Positions 43,110 through 51,265 of a stretch of 64,000 nucleotides of DNA are shown one piece after another. The notes beneath the pieces were generated by a model that was not told where the DNA came from, made no database searches, and was given only the letters and a program-made list of their open reading frames with translations. Source of the stretch: Rhodococcus spongiicola (GTDB lineage: Bacteria; Actinomycetota; Actinomycetes; Mycobacteriales; Mycobacteriaceae); contig NZ_RKLN01000005.1 of NCBI RefSeq assembly GCF_004011835.1, forward strand, positions 371,064 through 435,063, read 5' to 3'. Each line of letters starts with the position of its first letter. Position 1 is the first letter of the stretch. Both the position numbers and the translations under genes were made by a program.

Positions 43110-44236
43110 GCTCGTCTCCTTCCCACCAGCTGCGCCGTCTCCCGGTGCAGCCGCCCGAAGTTGTAATACGCCGCGCATGCTCCCTCGGGGGAGACCATGC
43201 ACGTCCCGATCGGGGTCTCGGGGGTGCACGCGGTGCCGAACACCTTGCACTCCCACGGCTTGATGACGCCCTTGAGAACCTCACCGCACTGGCACGCCTT
43301 GGGGTCGGCCACCCGGACACCTGGCATCGAGAAGCGCTCCTCGGCGTCGAACTCGGCGTAGTCGGGGTGGACCCGGAGCGCGCTCTGCGAGATGAAGCCG
43401 AGGCCGCGCCACTCGAAGTGCGGTCGCAGCGCGAAGGTCTCAGCCATCAGCTTCAGCGCCTGGGGGTTGCCCTCCGGACGCACGACACGGATGTACTGGT
43501 TCTCGACCTCACAGCGTCCCTCGCGGATCTGCTGCAGCAGCATGTGCACCGACGCGAGGATGTCGAGTGGCTCGAATCCCGCCACCACCATGGGTTTGCC
43601 GTACACGTCGGGGACGAACCGGTACGGGCGCAGCCCCACCACCGTCGAGACGTGACCGGGTCCGAGGAACCCGTCGAGGCGTAGATCCGGGGACTCGAGG
43701 ATCGCCTTGATCGGTGGAACGATCGTCACGTGGTTGCAGAGGATGCTGAAGTTGGTGACGCGCATCTGCCGCGCCCGCACCAGCGTCACCGCAGTGGACG
43801 GCGCAGTGGTCTCGAAACCGACCGCGAAGAACACCACCTGCTTGTCGGGGTTGTCGACGGCGATCTTGAGGGAGTCGAGCGGGGAGTACACGAAGCGTAT
43901 ATCCGCGCCACGGGCTTTCGCCTCGATGAGGTTGCCGCGCGAACCCGGCACGCGCATCATGTCGCCGAACGTGGCGAAGATGACGCCGGGTTGTTCCGCG
44001 AGACTCATCGCGTCGTCGACGCGGCCCATCGGGATCACGCACACCGGGCAACCCGGTCCGTGGACCATTTCGATGGACGGTGGCAGCAGGTGTTCGATTC
44101 CGTGCCGATAGATGGTGTGGGTGTGACCGCCGCACACTTCCATGAACTTGAACTCGTCGTCGCCGGCGAGTTCGGTGATCGACCGGACCAGGGCACGAGC
44201 AGCCGCCGGGTCGCGGAATTCGTCCACGAACTTCAT
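43106..44236 (-). CDS. hypD: Hydrogenase maturation factor HypD
   Basis: A 376-residue iron-sulfur protein that, with HypC, builds the Fe(CN)2CO unit of [NiFe] hydrogenases. Signatures are FMEVCGGHTHTIYRHGIE, VHGPGCPVCVIPMGRVDDAM and the C-terminal 4Fe-4S region (VADPKACQCGEVLKGVIKPW, ECKVFGTACTPETPIGTC). Length is normal. The ATG at 44236 has a strong AAGGAGG. It is preceded by hypC after 56 bases and coupled to the DUF6390-like gene at its 3' end. Confidence 0.97.
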   Translation of the reverse strand: MKFVDEFRDPAAARALVRSITELAGDDEFKFMEVCGGHTHTIYRHGIEHLLPPSIEMVHGPGCPVCVIPMGRVDDAMSLAEQPGVIFATFGDMMRVPGSRGNLIEAKARGADIRFVYSPLDSLKIAVDNPDKQVVFFAVGFETTAPSTAVTLVRARQMRVTNFSILCNHVTIVPPIKAILESPDLRLDGFLGPGHVSTVVGLRPYRFVPDVYGKPMVVAGFEPLDILASVHMLLQQIREGRCEVENQYIRVVRPEGNPQALKLMAETFALRPHFEWRGLGFISQSALRVHPDYAEFDAEERFSMPGVRVADPKACQCGEVLKGVIKPWECKVFGTACTPETPIGTCMVSPEGACAAYYNFGRLHRETAQLVGRRRA

Positions 44237-44292
44237 GCTGCAACCTCCTTGAACCCCAAACTCCCTGAACCCGAACTTGATCGAGCCCCTTG

Positions 44293-44565
44293 TCAGGTGA
44301 TGCGTGAGGAATGGAAGGCGTCGATCTCGTTGTCGTAGTCCGCGCCCATCTTCCGGACTTGATCGAGCGTGAGCGCGGCCTCGGCCTCGTCGATCTTCGC
44401 CATCGCGAAGCCCACGTGTACTAGCACCCAGTCGCCCACCACGACGCCCTCGTCCGCGAGCAGGTGAACGCTGATCGTCCGTTGCACACCGCTGACGTCG
44501 ACCTTGGCCAGGTGCTGTTCGGTGTCGACCATCTGCACCACCTGACCCGGAATACCCAGGCACAT
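44293..44565 (-). CDS. hypC: Hydrogenase assembly chaperone HypC
   Basis: A 90-residue HypC/HybG/HupF chaperone. It starts with the invariant MCLGIPGQVV (Cys2 coordinates the iron fragment and binds the large subunit precursor) and has the GDWVLVHVGFAMAKIDEAEA segment. It partners HypD. The gene lies 18 bases after hypE with GAGGAGG upstream. A second HypC-like domain is encoded in the same operon as part of a fusion protein (46410-47162). Confidence 0.96.
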   Translation of the reverse strand: MCLGIPGQVVQMVDTEQHLAKVDVSGVQRTISVHLLADEGVVVGDWVLVHVGFAMAKIDEAEAALTLDQVRKMGADYDNEIDAFHSSRIT

Positions 44566-44583
44566 GTCGTTACCTCCTCTCGT

Positions 44584-45675
44584 TCAACAGATCCGGGGAA
44601 GTGGGTCCCCCACCAACGTGTCGACGATCCGGCTGCCACCGAACGCGGTCCGCAACGCGACGATGCCCTCCGGTTCGGCGAGTATCTCCCCCACGATCGC
44701 GGCCTGCTCTCCACCCGGGTACCCGCGCAGAGCTGCGAGGGCGGCGTCGGCCTCGTCGGCCGGGACGACCGCGACGAACTTGCCCTCGTTCGCCACGTAC
44801 AGCGGGTCGATACCCAGCAGGTCGCACGCACCCGAGACCTGCGGCAGCACGGGCAGCGCCTGCTCGTCGAGGATGACGGCGAGGCCGGTGGACTGCGCGA
44901 GTTCATTGCACACGGTGGCGACACCGCCCCGGGTCGCGTCGCGCATCCAGCGGGTCGACGGGGCGGCCCCGAGCATGGCGTGCACGAGTCCGTTGACCGG
45001 CGCCGTGTCGGAACGGATATCCGCTTCGATCGCGAGTTCACCGCGCGCGAGCATGACGGCCATGCCATGCTCCCCGATCGTTCCCGACAGCAGCACCTGG
45101 TCGCCGGGCCGGACGTACTCCGGTCCGAACCTGGCTGCGGTCGGCAGGACCCCGACACCGGCAGTGCAGATGTAAACGCCGTCGGCCGCTCCTTTCCCGA
45201 CGACCTTGGTATCGCCTGTGACGACGTGGACACCGGCCTGCGCAGCCGAATCCGCCATGTCCCGGACGATCTCGCGGAGCTGCGCGATCTCGAACCCTTC
45301 CTCGATGACGAATGCGGCCGACAGCCATCGCGGTCGCGCGCCCGAGACCGCGAGATCGTTGACGGTGCCGTGTACGGCCAGGTTTCCGATCGACCCACCG
45401 GGGAACTGCAGCGGTTGCACCACGAAGGAGTCCGTGCTGAAGGCGATTCGTTCGCCGTCGGCGAGGGTGAGCGCGGCAGAGTCCCCGAGTTGCTCGAGCT
45501 GCGGATTGCGCAGCGCGTCGACGAACACCGCGTCCACCAACGCGGCCGACGACTTTCCGCCCGCGCCGTGCGCGAGTGTGACGACGTCCTCGAGGAGGCG
45601 TGGCCGGCGCTTGCGGAACGACGCGATGCGGTCGAGGACTCGGTCCTCGCGTTCAGCGGCCGTCGTGGGTTCCAT
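44584..45675 (-). CDS. hypE: Carbamoyl-phosphate-derived cyanide ligand synthase HypE
   Basis: A 363-residue AIR-synthase-like enzyme that dehydrates the S-carbamoyl group from HypF to a thiocyanate. The ATP-binding region is TLAHGAGGKSSAALV and the catalytic tail is PLPRIC, ending in the essential C-terminal cysteine. The AIRS signatures (NLAVHGTVNDLAVSGARPRW, MRDATRGGVATVCNELA) are intact. The start codon is 3 bases after the stop of the SIS gene, within the hyp operon. Confidence 0.97.
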   Translation of the reverse strand: MEPTTAAEREDRVLDRIASFRKRRPRLLEDVVTLAHGAGGKSSAALVDAVFVDALRNPQLEQLGDSAALTLADGERIAFSTDSFVVQPLQFPGGSIGNLAVHGTVNDLAVSGARPRWLSAAFVIEEGFEIAQLREIVRDMADSAAQAGVHVVTGDTKVVGKGAADGVYICTAGVGVLPTAARFGPEYVRPGDQVLLSGTIGEHGMAVMLARGELAIEADIRSDTAPVNGLVHAMLGAAPSTRWMRDATRGGVATVCNELAQSTGLAVILDEQALPVLPQVSGACDLLGIDPLYVANEGKFVAVVPADEADAALAALRGYPGGEQAAIVGEILAEPEGIVALRTAFGGSRIVDTLVGDPLPRIC

Positions 45676-45678
45676 CCG

Positions 45679-46413
45679 CTAACTCTCCTGGCTGTGAGGT
45701 GGCTGGTTGTGAGTGGTGGGCTGGCTGTGAGTGGTGGCCTGACCCTGCGCGGTGACGCTGTCCGGCCGGTTCATGTACTCCTGTGCCGCGCGCCAGAGCC
45801 GGTGGCCGATGAGCGCGTGGCTCTCCTGGATGCGGTGGATGCTCTGGGAGCGGATGGTGAAGCAATAGTCCAGGTCGTCGCTCGCGGCCATTCGGCCGCC
45901 GTCGTGGCCGGCGAACCCGATGGTCAGCAGTCCCCGCTTCCGTGCCTCGGCGAGGGCGATCATCAGGTCGTCCGAGTTCCCCGACGTCGAAAGCGCGATC
46001 GCGATGTCGTGGTCTCCCGCGTGCGCGATGATCTGCCGGGAGAAGATCAGATCGAAGCCGACGTCGTTCCCGAGTGCGGTCACCACGGCCTGGTCCGCGG
46101 CGAGGGACCATGCCGGGACCGGGCGGCCCCGCGCGGGACGGCTGAACAGCGATGCCAGCGTCGCGGCGTCGGTGGAACTGCCGCCGTTGCCGAACGTGTA
46201 CAGACGCCCGCCCTGCGTGAACCGCTCCGCCATCCCGCTTCCGGCCTTATCGATCCCCTCTCCCCATTCGATGACCGAGTCACGCTGCAGCCGAGCGCTT
46301 TCCGTGGCTTTGTCGCGGGCTGATACGGCGAGGTCGGCTAGTAGCTCGCCGGCGTCCTCCTCGTGAGCGTCGATGAACGGATACAGGAAGTCCGTTCCCT
46401 CCGAACCGCTCAT
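45679..46413 (-). CDS. SIS-domain protein (phosphoheptose isomerase-like) in hyp operon
   Basis: A 244-residue protein with a complete SIS (sugar isomerase) fold. The helix-strand core is AERFTQGGRLYTFGNGGSST and the second phosphosugar loop is IAIALSTSGNSDDLMIALAE, as in GmhA. The C-terminus is a low-complexity His/Gln/Pro/Thr tail (TTHSQPTTHNQPPHSQES) encoded by 18-bp tandem repeats. GmhA-like proteins recur in actinobacterial hydrogenase operons, where a sugar-isomerase role is not obvious; binding of a phosphorylated ligand or metal is possible. It overlaps the SIS-HypC fusion gene by 4 bases (ATGA). Confidence 0.85.
   Translation of the reverse strand: MSGSEGTDFLYPFIDAHEEDAGELLADLAVSARDKATESARLQRDSVIEWGEGIDKAGSGMAERFTQGGRLYTFGNGGSSTDAATLASLFSRPARGRPVPAWSLAADQAVVTALGNDVGFDLIFSRQIIAHAGDHDIAIALSTSGNSDDLMIALAEARKRGLLTIGFAGHDGGRMAASDDLDYCFTIRSQSIHRIQESHALIGHRLWRAAQEYMNRPDSVTAQGQATTHSQPTTHNQPPHSQES
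45690..45736. repeat. 18-bp tandem repeats encoding the SIS protein tail
   Basis: Copies GGCTGGTTGTGAGTGGTG (45701-45718) and GGCTGGCTGTGAGTGGTG (45719-45736), plus a partial copy (45690-45700), encode the THSQPT-like C-terminal tail in frame. Confidence 0.85.
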
Positions 46414-47162
46414 CGCGGCACCTCCTTGTCCGGAGGAATGCGGGTGATCGCCGCGCCGCCGTGGACCAGCAGCAGGTCGTGGACCTCGACGTGGCCGACC
46501 AGCGTCGTGTCGACTCGTTCCTCCCCGGTCGCCGTCCGCACCAGTGTGCCGGCGAGCGGATCCGAGGACGCCGCGACGACTTCAGCGAGTCGTCCCTCGT
46601 CGCTGCACGTGACGCACCCGTCCTCGGTGCAGTCGCCGTCGGAAGGATCGGGTGCATGTAGCAACCCCGGGTGTTCGAAGCAGACGTGCGTGAGCTCCCA
46701 CAGCAGGTGGTACATCAACACGAACCGACCGGTGACCGGCACCATCGGGTCATCGGAATCGACCCACAGGATGTGAGTGGCGGACCCGGGGTCGGGCCGG
46801 GTACCGGAGCCGATCCAGATCGTGTCGGCGCCCCACGCCGCAGCACGCCGCATGATGTCACGCACCTGTGGCTGATCAGCGGACGCGACCGCCAGGATCA
46901 CGTCGCCCGGCCGGGTCGCGACCCGGCACTGCGCCACAGGATCGGGTTCGACGAGCGAAACCGCCGGCAGGGCACGTTTGCCCATGATCACCGGGTGGAC
47001 GAACTCGACCGCCACGTGATGCGCGTGTGGTTCCCACTGGGGCGAGACGACCCACAGGGTGGCCCCCGCCTGGAAGCGACGGGCCAGGGCCAGCGCCGTG
47101 GCCGCCAGGTCCGCGGACAGTTCAGGGTCGATCAACGGGGCCGGCGCGTCGCTCGTCGTCAT
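46410..47162 (-). CDS. SIS-like domain fused to a HypC/HupF-like domain
   Basis: A 250-residue protein. Residues 10-165 look like a divergent SIS-type Rossmann domain (AATALALARRFQAGATLWVV, RPGDVILAVASADQPQVRDI, MRRAAAWGADTIWIGSGTR). Residues 178-243 resemble HypC/HupF: cysteines C178, C183 and C186 (CTEDGCVTCSDEG), then the beta-barrel with LVGHVEVHDLLLVHGGAAIT, equivalent to the GDxVLVHxGxA segment of HypC. It lacks the free N-terminal Met-Cys of HypC, so the Cys pair is internal. Likely a specialised maturation chaperone. It is coupled at both ends by 4-base overlaps, to hypF and to the SIS gene. Confidence 0.75.
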   Translation of the reverse strand: MTTSDAPAPLIDPELSADLAATALALARRFQAGATLWVVSPQWEPHAHHVAVEFVHPVIMGKRALPAVSLVEPDPVAQCRVATRPGDVILAVASADQPQVRDIMRRAAAWGADTIWIGSGTRPDPGSATHILWVDSDDPMVPVTGRFVLMYHLLWELTHVCFEHPGLLHAPDPSDGDCTEDGCVTCSDEGRLAEVVAASSDPLAGTLVRTATGEERVDTTLVGHVEVHDLLLVHGGAAITRIPPDKEVPR

Positions 47163-49528
47163 GGTTGCACCTCGTCCTTCGGATCGGTGTGTTCGCGGCG
47201 TCCGAACGACGCCAGCCCGAGCGCCGCCTGGCCCAGCGACAGCCCGCCGTCATTGGGTGGCACCTCGCGGTGGGTCAATACCCGCAAACCTGCGGCTTGT
47301 AACCGTCCCCGCACCAGGGCGGTGAGCAGCCTGTTCTGGAACACCCCGCCGGTGAGTCCCACCGCCGTCACCCCCGTGCGGTGCGCGACGTCAATCGTCA
47401 GGCACGCGGTGGCCGCCGCCAACGCACGGTGGAAGCCGAACGCCAACTGGGGTATCGGGGTCCCCGACCGGACGCCGGCAACGAGTCCACCGATCAGTTC
47501 CGCCAGACGTAGCTCGCCATCGCGGACCTGCATGTCGATCGCGGCCGAATGGCCGGCCGTGCGGGCGAGCACCTCGAGTTCCACCGCGGCCTGCGCCTCG
47601 TAGGTGACTCGGTGGCGCACCCCCAGCACGGAGGCGACGCCGTCGAACAGCCGGCCGACACTCGTGGTCCGGACGCATCCGCGGCCTGTGTCGAGTTGCG
47701 CCGTGACCACCGCACGCTCGCTCGGCTCAACCGCCCGCAGGCACGGAAGTTCCACTCCAGCGGCGGTGTCCAGCCCCACCTCGTGGAGGAGCGCGAGCGC
47801 CACACGGACCGGATTCCGCACCGCGGCGTCGCCACCGGGCAGGGAGAACGGCTGCAGGTGCCCGACCCGTTCGGCATCGAGAAGGTCCGCCCCGACGCGG
47901 AGCAGCTCCCCGCCCCACACGGTGCGGTCGCAGCCGTATCCGGTGCCGTCGAATGCGATGCCGAGCAGCGGTGTCCCGATCACGCGGTGTTCGGCCGCCA
48001 GGGCCGCGACGTGGGCGTGGTGGTGCTGGACGGTGCGCAGTTCGATACCTGTTCGCGCGCTGAAGTCCTCGGCCCAACCCCGCGTCGAATACCCCGGATG
48101 GTCGTCGGCAACCACCAGGTCGGGCCGGACGTCGTGCAGCGCCGACAGGTGCGCCACGGAACGATCGAACGCGCCCCGGCTCTCGAGGCTGCCCATGTCG
48201 CCGAGGTGCGGCGAGCAGAACGCGAAGTCCTGCCGGGTGAGGCAGCAGGTGTTCTTGACCTCGGCGCCCACCGCCAGGACGCTCGGGCCGGGCCGGTCCA
48301 GCAGCACCGGGAGCGGCGCGTATCCGCGCGAGCGTCGGACTGGCTGCACGTCACCGTCGACCACGGTGAGAACGGAGTCCTCGCAGGGCACAGCGATGTC
48401 GCGGTCGTGCATGAGGAACACGTCCGCGACCCCGGCCAGTCGTTCGCGGGCGTCGTCGTTGTCGAAGCACAACGGCTCACCGCCGAGGTTGCCGGAGGTC
48501 ATCACCAGCATCCGCGGTGGCCGCACGTCGCGGCCCGGCACCGGGGCGAACAGCAGGTGGTGAAGCGGCGCGTACGGCAGGAGGATGCCGAGCTCGTCGA
48601 GGCCCGGCGCGACATCCGATGCGACCGTGGATCCGGTCTTCTTGCGCAACAGCACTATCGGACGCACGGCACTGCTCAGCACGTCGGCCTCCGCGGTGCT
48701 GATGGTGCACACCTGCCGCGCCGTGTCCAGATCGGCCGCCATGATCGCAAGCGGTTTAGCCGGGCGCCGCTTCCGGCTGCGTAGCGTCCGTACCGCGTCG
48801 GGATCGGTTGCGTCGCAGACCAGATGGAATCCACCGATGCCCTTGATCGCGACGATCCCTCCGGCCGCGATCTCCCGTTGCACCCGATCGAGGACCTCGT
48901 CGTCGCCGTCGATGCGCTCGCCGTCGGCCTCCGCGAAAATCCGTGGGCCGCAGTCCGGGCAGCACACCGGCTGCGCGTGGTAGCGACGATCGTCGGGATC
49001 GGCGTACTCGAGGGCGCACCGAGGGCACATCGGGAAGGGCGCCATGGTGGTGGCCGGCCGGTCGTAGGGGAGGTCGGTGATGATGGTGAACCGCGGTCCG
49101 CAGTTGGTGCAGCTGACGAACGGGTGCCGGTACCGGCGGTCGGCGGGTTCGGCGAGTTCCCGCGCGCAGTCCGTGCAGATCCCGACGTCGGGCGGGACCA
49201 GCGTCCGGCCACCGGGGGCGTGTCGGCTGGGGACGATGCGGAAGTCGCCCTCGCCGCGTGGCACCGCGGGTTCGACGGTCACATCGACGACCACCGCCAG
49301 CGGCGGGGCCTCGCGGCTGATCCGGGCCTCGAACTCCGTCAGGGCCTTCGAGGGGCCCTCGACCTCGACGAACACACATGCGTCGTCGTTTCCGCAGTGC
49401 CCGACGAGACCCAGCGTGTTCGCCAACCGCGCGAGGAAGGGCCGGAAACCGACCCCCTGGACTACGCCGCGAACGGTCATCCGGCGCCGCTGCAGCGCGG
49501 CCCGGCCGGTGACGGTCTCGGCCGTCAC
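47159..49528 (-). CDS. hypF: Carbamoyltransferase HypF
   Basis: A 789-residue enzyme that transfers the carbamoyl group of carbamoyl phosphate to HypE. Domains in order: acylphosphatase (TVRGVVQGVGFRPFLARLAN), two CxxC zinc fingers (CTDCARE/CTNCGPRF and CPRCALE/CCPDCGPR), a YrdC-like domain (AAGGIVAIKGIGGFHLVCDA), and a Kae1-like nucleotidyl domain with HHxAH (QHHHAHVAALAAEH) and GIAFDGTGYG. Full length. The start is GTG at 49528. The stop overlaps the fusion gene start (ATGA). Confidence 0.97.
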   Translation of the reverse strand: MTAETVTGRAALQRRRMTVRGVVQGVGFRPFLARLANTLGLVGHCGNDDACVFVEVEGPSKALTEFEARISREAPPLAVVVDVTVEPAVPRGEGDFRIVPSRHAPGGRTLVPPDVGICTDCARELAEPADRRYRHPFVSCTNCGPRFTIITDLPYDRPATTMAPFPMCPRCALEYADPDDRRYHAQPVCCPDCGPRIFAEADGERIDGDDEVLDRVQREIAAGGIVAIKGIGGFHLVCDATDPDAVRTLRSRKRRPAKPLAIMAADLDTARQVCTISTAEADVLSSAVRPIVLLRKKTGSTVASDVAPGLDELGILLPYAPLHHLLFAPVPGRDVRPPRMLVMTSGNLGGEPLCFDNDDARERLAGVADVFLMHDRDIAVPCEDSVLTVVDGDVQPVRRSRGYAPLPVLLDRPGPSVLAVGAEVKNTCCLTRQDFAFCSPHLGDMGSLESRGAFDRSVAHLSALHDVRPDLVVADDHPGYSTRGWAEDFSARTGIELRTVQHHHAHVAALAAEHRVIGTPLLGIAFDGTGYGCDRTVWGGELLRVGADLLDAERVGHLQPFSLPGGDAAVRNPVRVALALLHEVGLDTAAGVELPCLRAVEPSERAVVTAQLDTGRGCVRTTSVGRLFDGVASVLGVRHRVTYEAQAAVELEVLARTAGHSAAIDMQVRDGELRLAELIGGLVAGVRSGTPIPQLAFGFHRALAAATACLTIDVAHRTGVTAVGLTGGVFQNRLLTALVRGRLQAAGLRVLTHREVPPNDGGLSLGQAALGLASFGRREHTDPKDEVQP

Positions 49529-49546
49529 GGCGGACCACCATCGTCG

Positions 49547-49810
49547 TCACGCGGCTCGCGGGGGCGGCCCATCAGTCACCTGGTGCGGCAGGTAGGTCAG
49601 GGGCAGGTAGGTCAGGGGCTCCGGCAGGTTGTCCGGTTGGATCGGACAGCTGGGGACGCACGCGATCGGCTGACTCGCCACGCTGAGGGTGACGGAGTCC
49701 CCGTCACGGCTCTGGCCCGTATTGATCCACACAACGTGGAATTCGCCCTCGTCCGTCTTCTCGACCTTGGCGTGTTCCGGCCTTCTCGCAGCTCTCGCCG
49801 ACGTCGACAT
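49547..49810 (-). CDS. Small hypothetical protein between hypB and hypF
   Basis: An 87-residue protein with a basic N-terminus (MSTSARAARRPEHAKVEK), a central beta-rich part (EGEFHVVWINTGQSRDGDSV, then TLSVASQPIACVPSCPIQP) and a repeated PLTYLPLTYLP segment. I do not recognise a family. The ATG at 49810 has GGGGAG 9 bases upstream. It fills a gap that would otherwise be unusually long for this operon, and its two cysteines (CVPSC) could bind metal. An antisense reading is possible but less likely. Confidence 0.5.
   Translation of the reverse strand: MSTSARAARRPEHAKVEKTDEGEFHVVWINTGQSRDGDSVTLSVASQPIACVPSCPIQPDNLPEPLTYLPLTYLPHQVTDGPPPRAA
49590..49619. repeat. 15-bp perfect tandem duplication
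   Basis: AGGTAGGTCAGGGGC is repeated exactly at 49590-49604 and 49605-49619, encoding the duplicated PLTYL in the small hyp-operon ORF. Confidence 0.93.
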
Positions 49811-49913
49811 AGCGGCCACTCCCCGGGGCTCACCGCCCCTGCGCCACCGGAGTCGACCCTCGGCCCACTTGCGTGGCGCCCACCACAATTAAGGCGTGGG
49901 GGGAGCCGGTCTG

Positions 49914-50708
49914 TCAACGTCGGACGATGGGTTCCCGTCGGCGGTCGGCGATCCACCCGTACCAATGCTCGATTCCCTTTCCGCTGGTGGCGGACAGATA
50001 GACCACCCGCACCGTGGGATTCACCGATCGGGCGTTCTGCTCAAAGGATTCGGGATCGAAATCGACATAGGGGAGAAGGTCGGTCTTGTTCACGATCAGG
50101 AGGTCGGCCACTGCAAAGATGTGTGGGTACTTGAGCGGCTTGTCGTCACCCTCCGTGACCGAGATGAGGACGACCTTTCCTTGCTCTCCGAGGTCGAACA
50201 GTGCAGGGCACACAAGGTTTCCGACGTTCTCCACGAACACGACCGAATCGTTCACGGGACCCAACGTCTCTACTGCACCTCGTATCATCTCGGCATCGAG
50301 ATGGCATCCGGATCCTGTATTCACCTGCACCACAGCACATCCTGTTGCCCTGATCCGGTCGGCGTCGAGCAGGGTCTCCTGGTCCCCTTCGATCACCGAC
50401 ACCGGAGTGGACGCCTGCAGGTCCCGGAGGGTGCGCTCGAGTAGCGTGGTCTTGCCCGAGCCCGGTGAGCTCATCAGGTTGAACGCGGCGATCCCCCGGT
50501 CGGCAAGCCATGTGCGGTTCTCCTCGGCCAGTTGGTCGTTCTTGGCCAAGATCTTCTGTTCGAGCGTCACGGTTTCGGGCGCGGCATGGCCGTGGCTGTG
50601 CGCGTGCGTGTGGCTGTGGTCGTGTTGGTGAGGCACCCGAGCATCGGGAGCAGTGAGCCGCACTTCTGTCGGCTCGTCGACCTTTCCGCATCCACACGTC
50701 GAACACAT
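49914..50708 (-). CDS. hypB: Nickel-insertion GTPase HypB
   Basis: A 264-residue GTPase that delivers nickel to the hydrogenase large subunit with HypA. The N-terminus has a high-affinity metal motif (MCSTCGCGK) and a His-rich nickel-storage stretch (HQHDHSHTHAHSHGH). The G domain has SSPGSGKTTLLERT, the metal-site TGSGCHLDAEM, and NKTDLL. Length is normal. It lies 3 bases after hypA. Confidence 0.97.
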   Translation of the reverse strand: MCSTCGCGKVDEPTEVRLTAPDARVPHQHDHSHTHAHSHGHAAPETVTLEQKILAKNDQLAEENRTWLADRGIAAFNLMSSPGSGKTTLLERTLRDLQASTPVSVIEGDQETLLDADRIRATGCAVVQVNTGSGCHLDAEMIRGAVETLGPVNDSVVFVENVGNLVCPALFDLGEQGKVVLISVTEGDDKPLKYPHIFAVADLLIVNKTDLLPYVDFDPESFEQNARSVNPTVRVVYLSATSGKGIEHWYGWIADRRREPIVRR

Positions 50709-50711
50709 GAC

Positions 50712-51041
50712 TCAGCCCACCTCCATGGACATGATCCGTAGTTCTCGGCCCGACCGGACCTCGACGTCGACGCTGCCGCAGGGGCACAGCACAACCAGAT
50801 CGTGCAGTGGAAAGTCCGCTCCACAGCTCCGGCAGTGCGCTGTACCCGGTGGCTCCTCGATGTCGAGCCGGGCTCCTTCCGCAACGGTGCCCTCGGTCAC
50901 GAGTTCGAAGCAGAACTGCATCGCGTCGGGGACGACCGCGCACAGCCGGCCCACCTGCAGCTGGATGCTGTGCACTGTGCGACCGCCCGCGCGCTCGCAC
51001 ACCGCGTCGACGACGCTCTGAGTGATCGCCATTTCGTGCAT
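50712..51041 (-). CDS. hypA: Nickel metallochaperone HypA
   Basis: A 109-residue HypA. The nickel-binding N-terminus is MHEMAITQSVV (His2, Glu3) and the zinc site is formed by CRSCGADFPL and CPCGSVDVEV. The ATG at 51041 is fixed by the invariant MHEM. It is the first gene of the hyp operon; the 224 bases upstream, facing the divergent hydrolase gene, hold no hydrogenase gene. Confidence 0.97.
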   Translation of the reverse strand: MHEMAITQSVVDAVCERAGGRTVHSIQLQVGRLCAVVPDAMQFCFELVTEGTVAEGARLDIEEPPGTAHCRSCGADFPLHDLVVLCPCGSVDVEVRSGRELRIMSMEVG

Positions 51042-51265
51042 CACTGGCCCTCTTCGGACGGAGGCTCTCGGATCACACGATAGGACGCAACCGCTACGGG
51101 AACCAAGGGCTCGGCGCATCCGCCGTCGGCTCACTTCGTGGACTCGACGTCACCGCATCATCCTCTCGGGGTGAGCGCTTGTCTCGAGTGAAGGTCCGAA
51201 AGGACTCGAATCAGTCGAACCGACATCTGCCGCAGAGGAGTGGTATTTACCGTGGAAAGGTGGTC

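Noticed and set aside
44464..46323. A 619-codon plus-strand frame across hypC-hypE-SIS
   Set aside because: Runs through three well-supported minus-strand genes and has no protein-like features.
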